Below are positions 12,261-13,284 of a DNA stretch of 13,284 nucleotides, in pieces. The stretch lies in contig JABSSP010000017.1 of the NCBI GenBank assembly GCA_013213985.1, forward strand, positions 1 to 13,284, in the 5' to 3' direction. The translations under genes and the position numbers were made by a program. The notes under the pieces are model-generated. The model had not been told where the DNA came from. It saw only the letters and a list, made by a program, of their open reading frames with translations, and made no database searches. The stretch comes from Candidatus Babelota bacterium. GTDB taxonomy: Bacteria; Babelota; Babeliae; Babelales; Vermiphilaceae. How positions within the stretch are numbered: the stretch's first letter is position 1; each line of letters begins with the position of its first letter.

Positions 12261-13284
12261 TTATCCTTTTCTCCTTTGTTCAATTTGTTGTTCTATTTCA
12301 AATTGTCGTGCTAATTCTTCGTCGGTAAGTTGAGGTGTTCTTTCAAGTTCTTCCTGTTGTTGTCTACGGTGTTCCGCCTCAGCCTTTGCCTGTCGTCTTC
12401 TTTTGATTTGAGCGAAGGCTTTTTCGTGTTGACGCATATCTTCTTCAGTTAACTTTAATTCCTGTTCTTCTTGTTGCATTGCAGCCGCCATCGAAGCATC
12501 TCCTGCCTCTTGTTGTTCGCGCATTTGTTCTGCGCTAACTTCCTGTTGTTCTGCTTGTTGTTTTTTTTCTGCCCCTTCTGCCAACTCCTCTTGTTTGGCT
12601 ATTTCTTTTTTTAAGTTTTTAATTTCTTGGGTGGTTCCAGAATAAAAATCGTTTGCACCGGCAGGAATATCGGCTAGTATCTTTTGTATTTCTTCCTTGA
12701 GTACATTAAATCTAGGAGTGCCAATTACTTTTTCTGTTATTGCAGCTTTAAGTGCTTCACTAAGAAGTTCTACAACCCTAAGATAGTTAGGGTACTCTTT
12801 ATCTAGAACTGTCTGGGCAGAATCCATATGGTCTTGAATAGCACTTTCTTTTGATAGTGCTTCTTGTCTTAATGTTTCAGGACCCATAGCTAAAATATTT
12901 GTGATGGCTTCAGTTGAGATGCGACGACGTTTAGCGCTTGGTAGACTTATTGAGTCAGTATAGTAATACGTAAAACCATCTTTAGGGTCAAAATCAACAA
13001 CAACAGTAACCCAGTGCCCATACGTTCCTCTTGGCCGCCTATCTTCTACAAGTAGACGTTCTTGCATGCTTCCAACAGCAAAAGCATGAGTTGATGCTTC
13101 CTTTTTTTGAATTTTTGTTAAAAAGTCCGCAAGTACATTGAGTTCCTCTGCAAGTCTTCTTTTAATGTTAGGAGCTGGGGCGTCATCGATGGCGCTAAAT
13201 TGGCGCATATCCATTCCTAATAAATGCGCTCTATCGTTGATTTGTTGTACATCTAGATCCCTAAGAAGCTTTGGATCACATTCA
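12261..13284 (-). CDS. Large hypothetical protein, C-terminal part: HW...D motif and Gln/Glu-rich coiled coil (5' end outside window)
   Basis: The minus-strand frame is open from the window edge (13283) to TAA 12263-12261, giving 340 visible codons. The ATG at 13214 is internal: 23 codons before it (ECDPKLLRDLDVQQINDRAH...) are uninterrupted, so the gene begins outside. Visible residues 87-112 contain GTYGHWVTVVVDF and FTYYYTDSIS. This spacing of His-Trp and Asp-Ser resembles the His/Asp part of papain-like or Ulp1/C48-like cysteine peptidases. No Cys follows the motif; the only visible Cys is upstream (visible residue 2). From about residue 130 the chain is helical. From about 235 it is Gln/Glu/Lys/Arg-rich coiled coil (QQEVSAEQMREQQEAGD and similar), ending EIEQQIEQRRKG. 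I do not recognise a named family. A secreted or host-interacting role is a guess. Confidence 0.7.
   Translation of the reverse strand, partial: ECDPKLLRDLDVQQINDRAHLLGMDMRQFSAIDDAPAPNIKRRLAEELNVLADFLTKIQKKEASTHAFAVGSMQERLLVEDRRPRGTYGHWVTVVVDFDPKDGFTYYYTDSISLPSAKRRRISTEAITNILAMGPETLRQEALSKESAIQDHMDSAQTVLDKEYPNYLRVVELLSEALKAAITEKVIGTPRFNVLKEEIQKILADIPAGANDFYSGTTQEIKNLKKEIAKQEELAEGAEKKQQAEQQEVSAEQMREQQEAGDASMAAAMQQEEQELKLTEEDMRQHEKAFAQIKRRRQAKAEAEHRRQQQEELERTPQLTDEELARQFEIEQQIEQRRKG

Overview
The window is AT-rich chromosomal DNA from a bacterium that is probably host-associated. The strongest clue is a complete TLC/NTT-family nucleotide translocase (905-2332), a family found mainly in obligate intracellular bacteria (Chlamydiae, Rickettsiales, Dependentiae/TM6, some amoeba symbionts) and in plastids. 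A DsbD with a periplasmic domain and a secreted DUF4097 protein imply a diderm envelope. Candidate phylum Dependentiae is my best guess, but this is inference only. The standard code fits: cca stops at TGA, and Trp is TGG throughout.

Left edge (1-316): the end of an IS5-family element. A minus-strand DDE transposase runs off the window, its N-terminus broken by an in-frame stop and a frame change. A 24-bp-arm palindrome lies just upstream of its start, and a likely IS terminus lies near 312. Positions 317-904 hold no recognisable gene but contain a clear intrinsic terminator (719-745), perhaps ending a small RNA.

Centre, plus strand (905-7436): the nucleotide translocase, two overlapping micro-ORFs (34 and 28 codons), then rpsB with a ~150-residue Lys/Ala-rich tail. 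That tail is followed in frame, beyond its stop, by 17 more tail-like codons. Next come tRNA-Ser(GGA), 4.5S SRP RNA, dnaX, der (TAATG overlap with dnaX) and hpf. This is a translation/replication housekeeping cluster with very tight spacing, probably largely co-transcribed up to der; hpf has its own likely promoter.

Minus strand dsbD (7433-9220) converges on hpf with a 4-bp overlap of the ends. It is a thiol-disulfide interchange protein whose N-terminal domain appears to have lost its usual Cys pair, while a Cys pair sits in the linker before the membrane domain. Beyond it are tRNA-Ala(GGC), a non-coding stretch with three copies of a CTGGCAGGCCAG-type dyad element and a terminator, and then a minus-strand exported DUF4097-type protein. 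That gene is divergent from cca (CCA-adding enzyme with HD domain). Both tRNA genes encode CCA, so Cca would mainly repair 3' ends.

Right edge (12261-13284, minus): the C-terminal part of a larger protein. It has a short HW...D motif reminiscent of cysteine peptidases and a long Gln/Glu-rich coiled-coil tail. Its reading frame is open to the window edge, so its true start lies outside.
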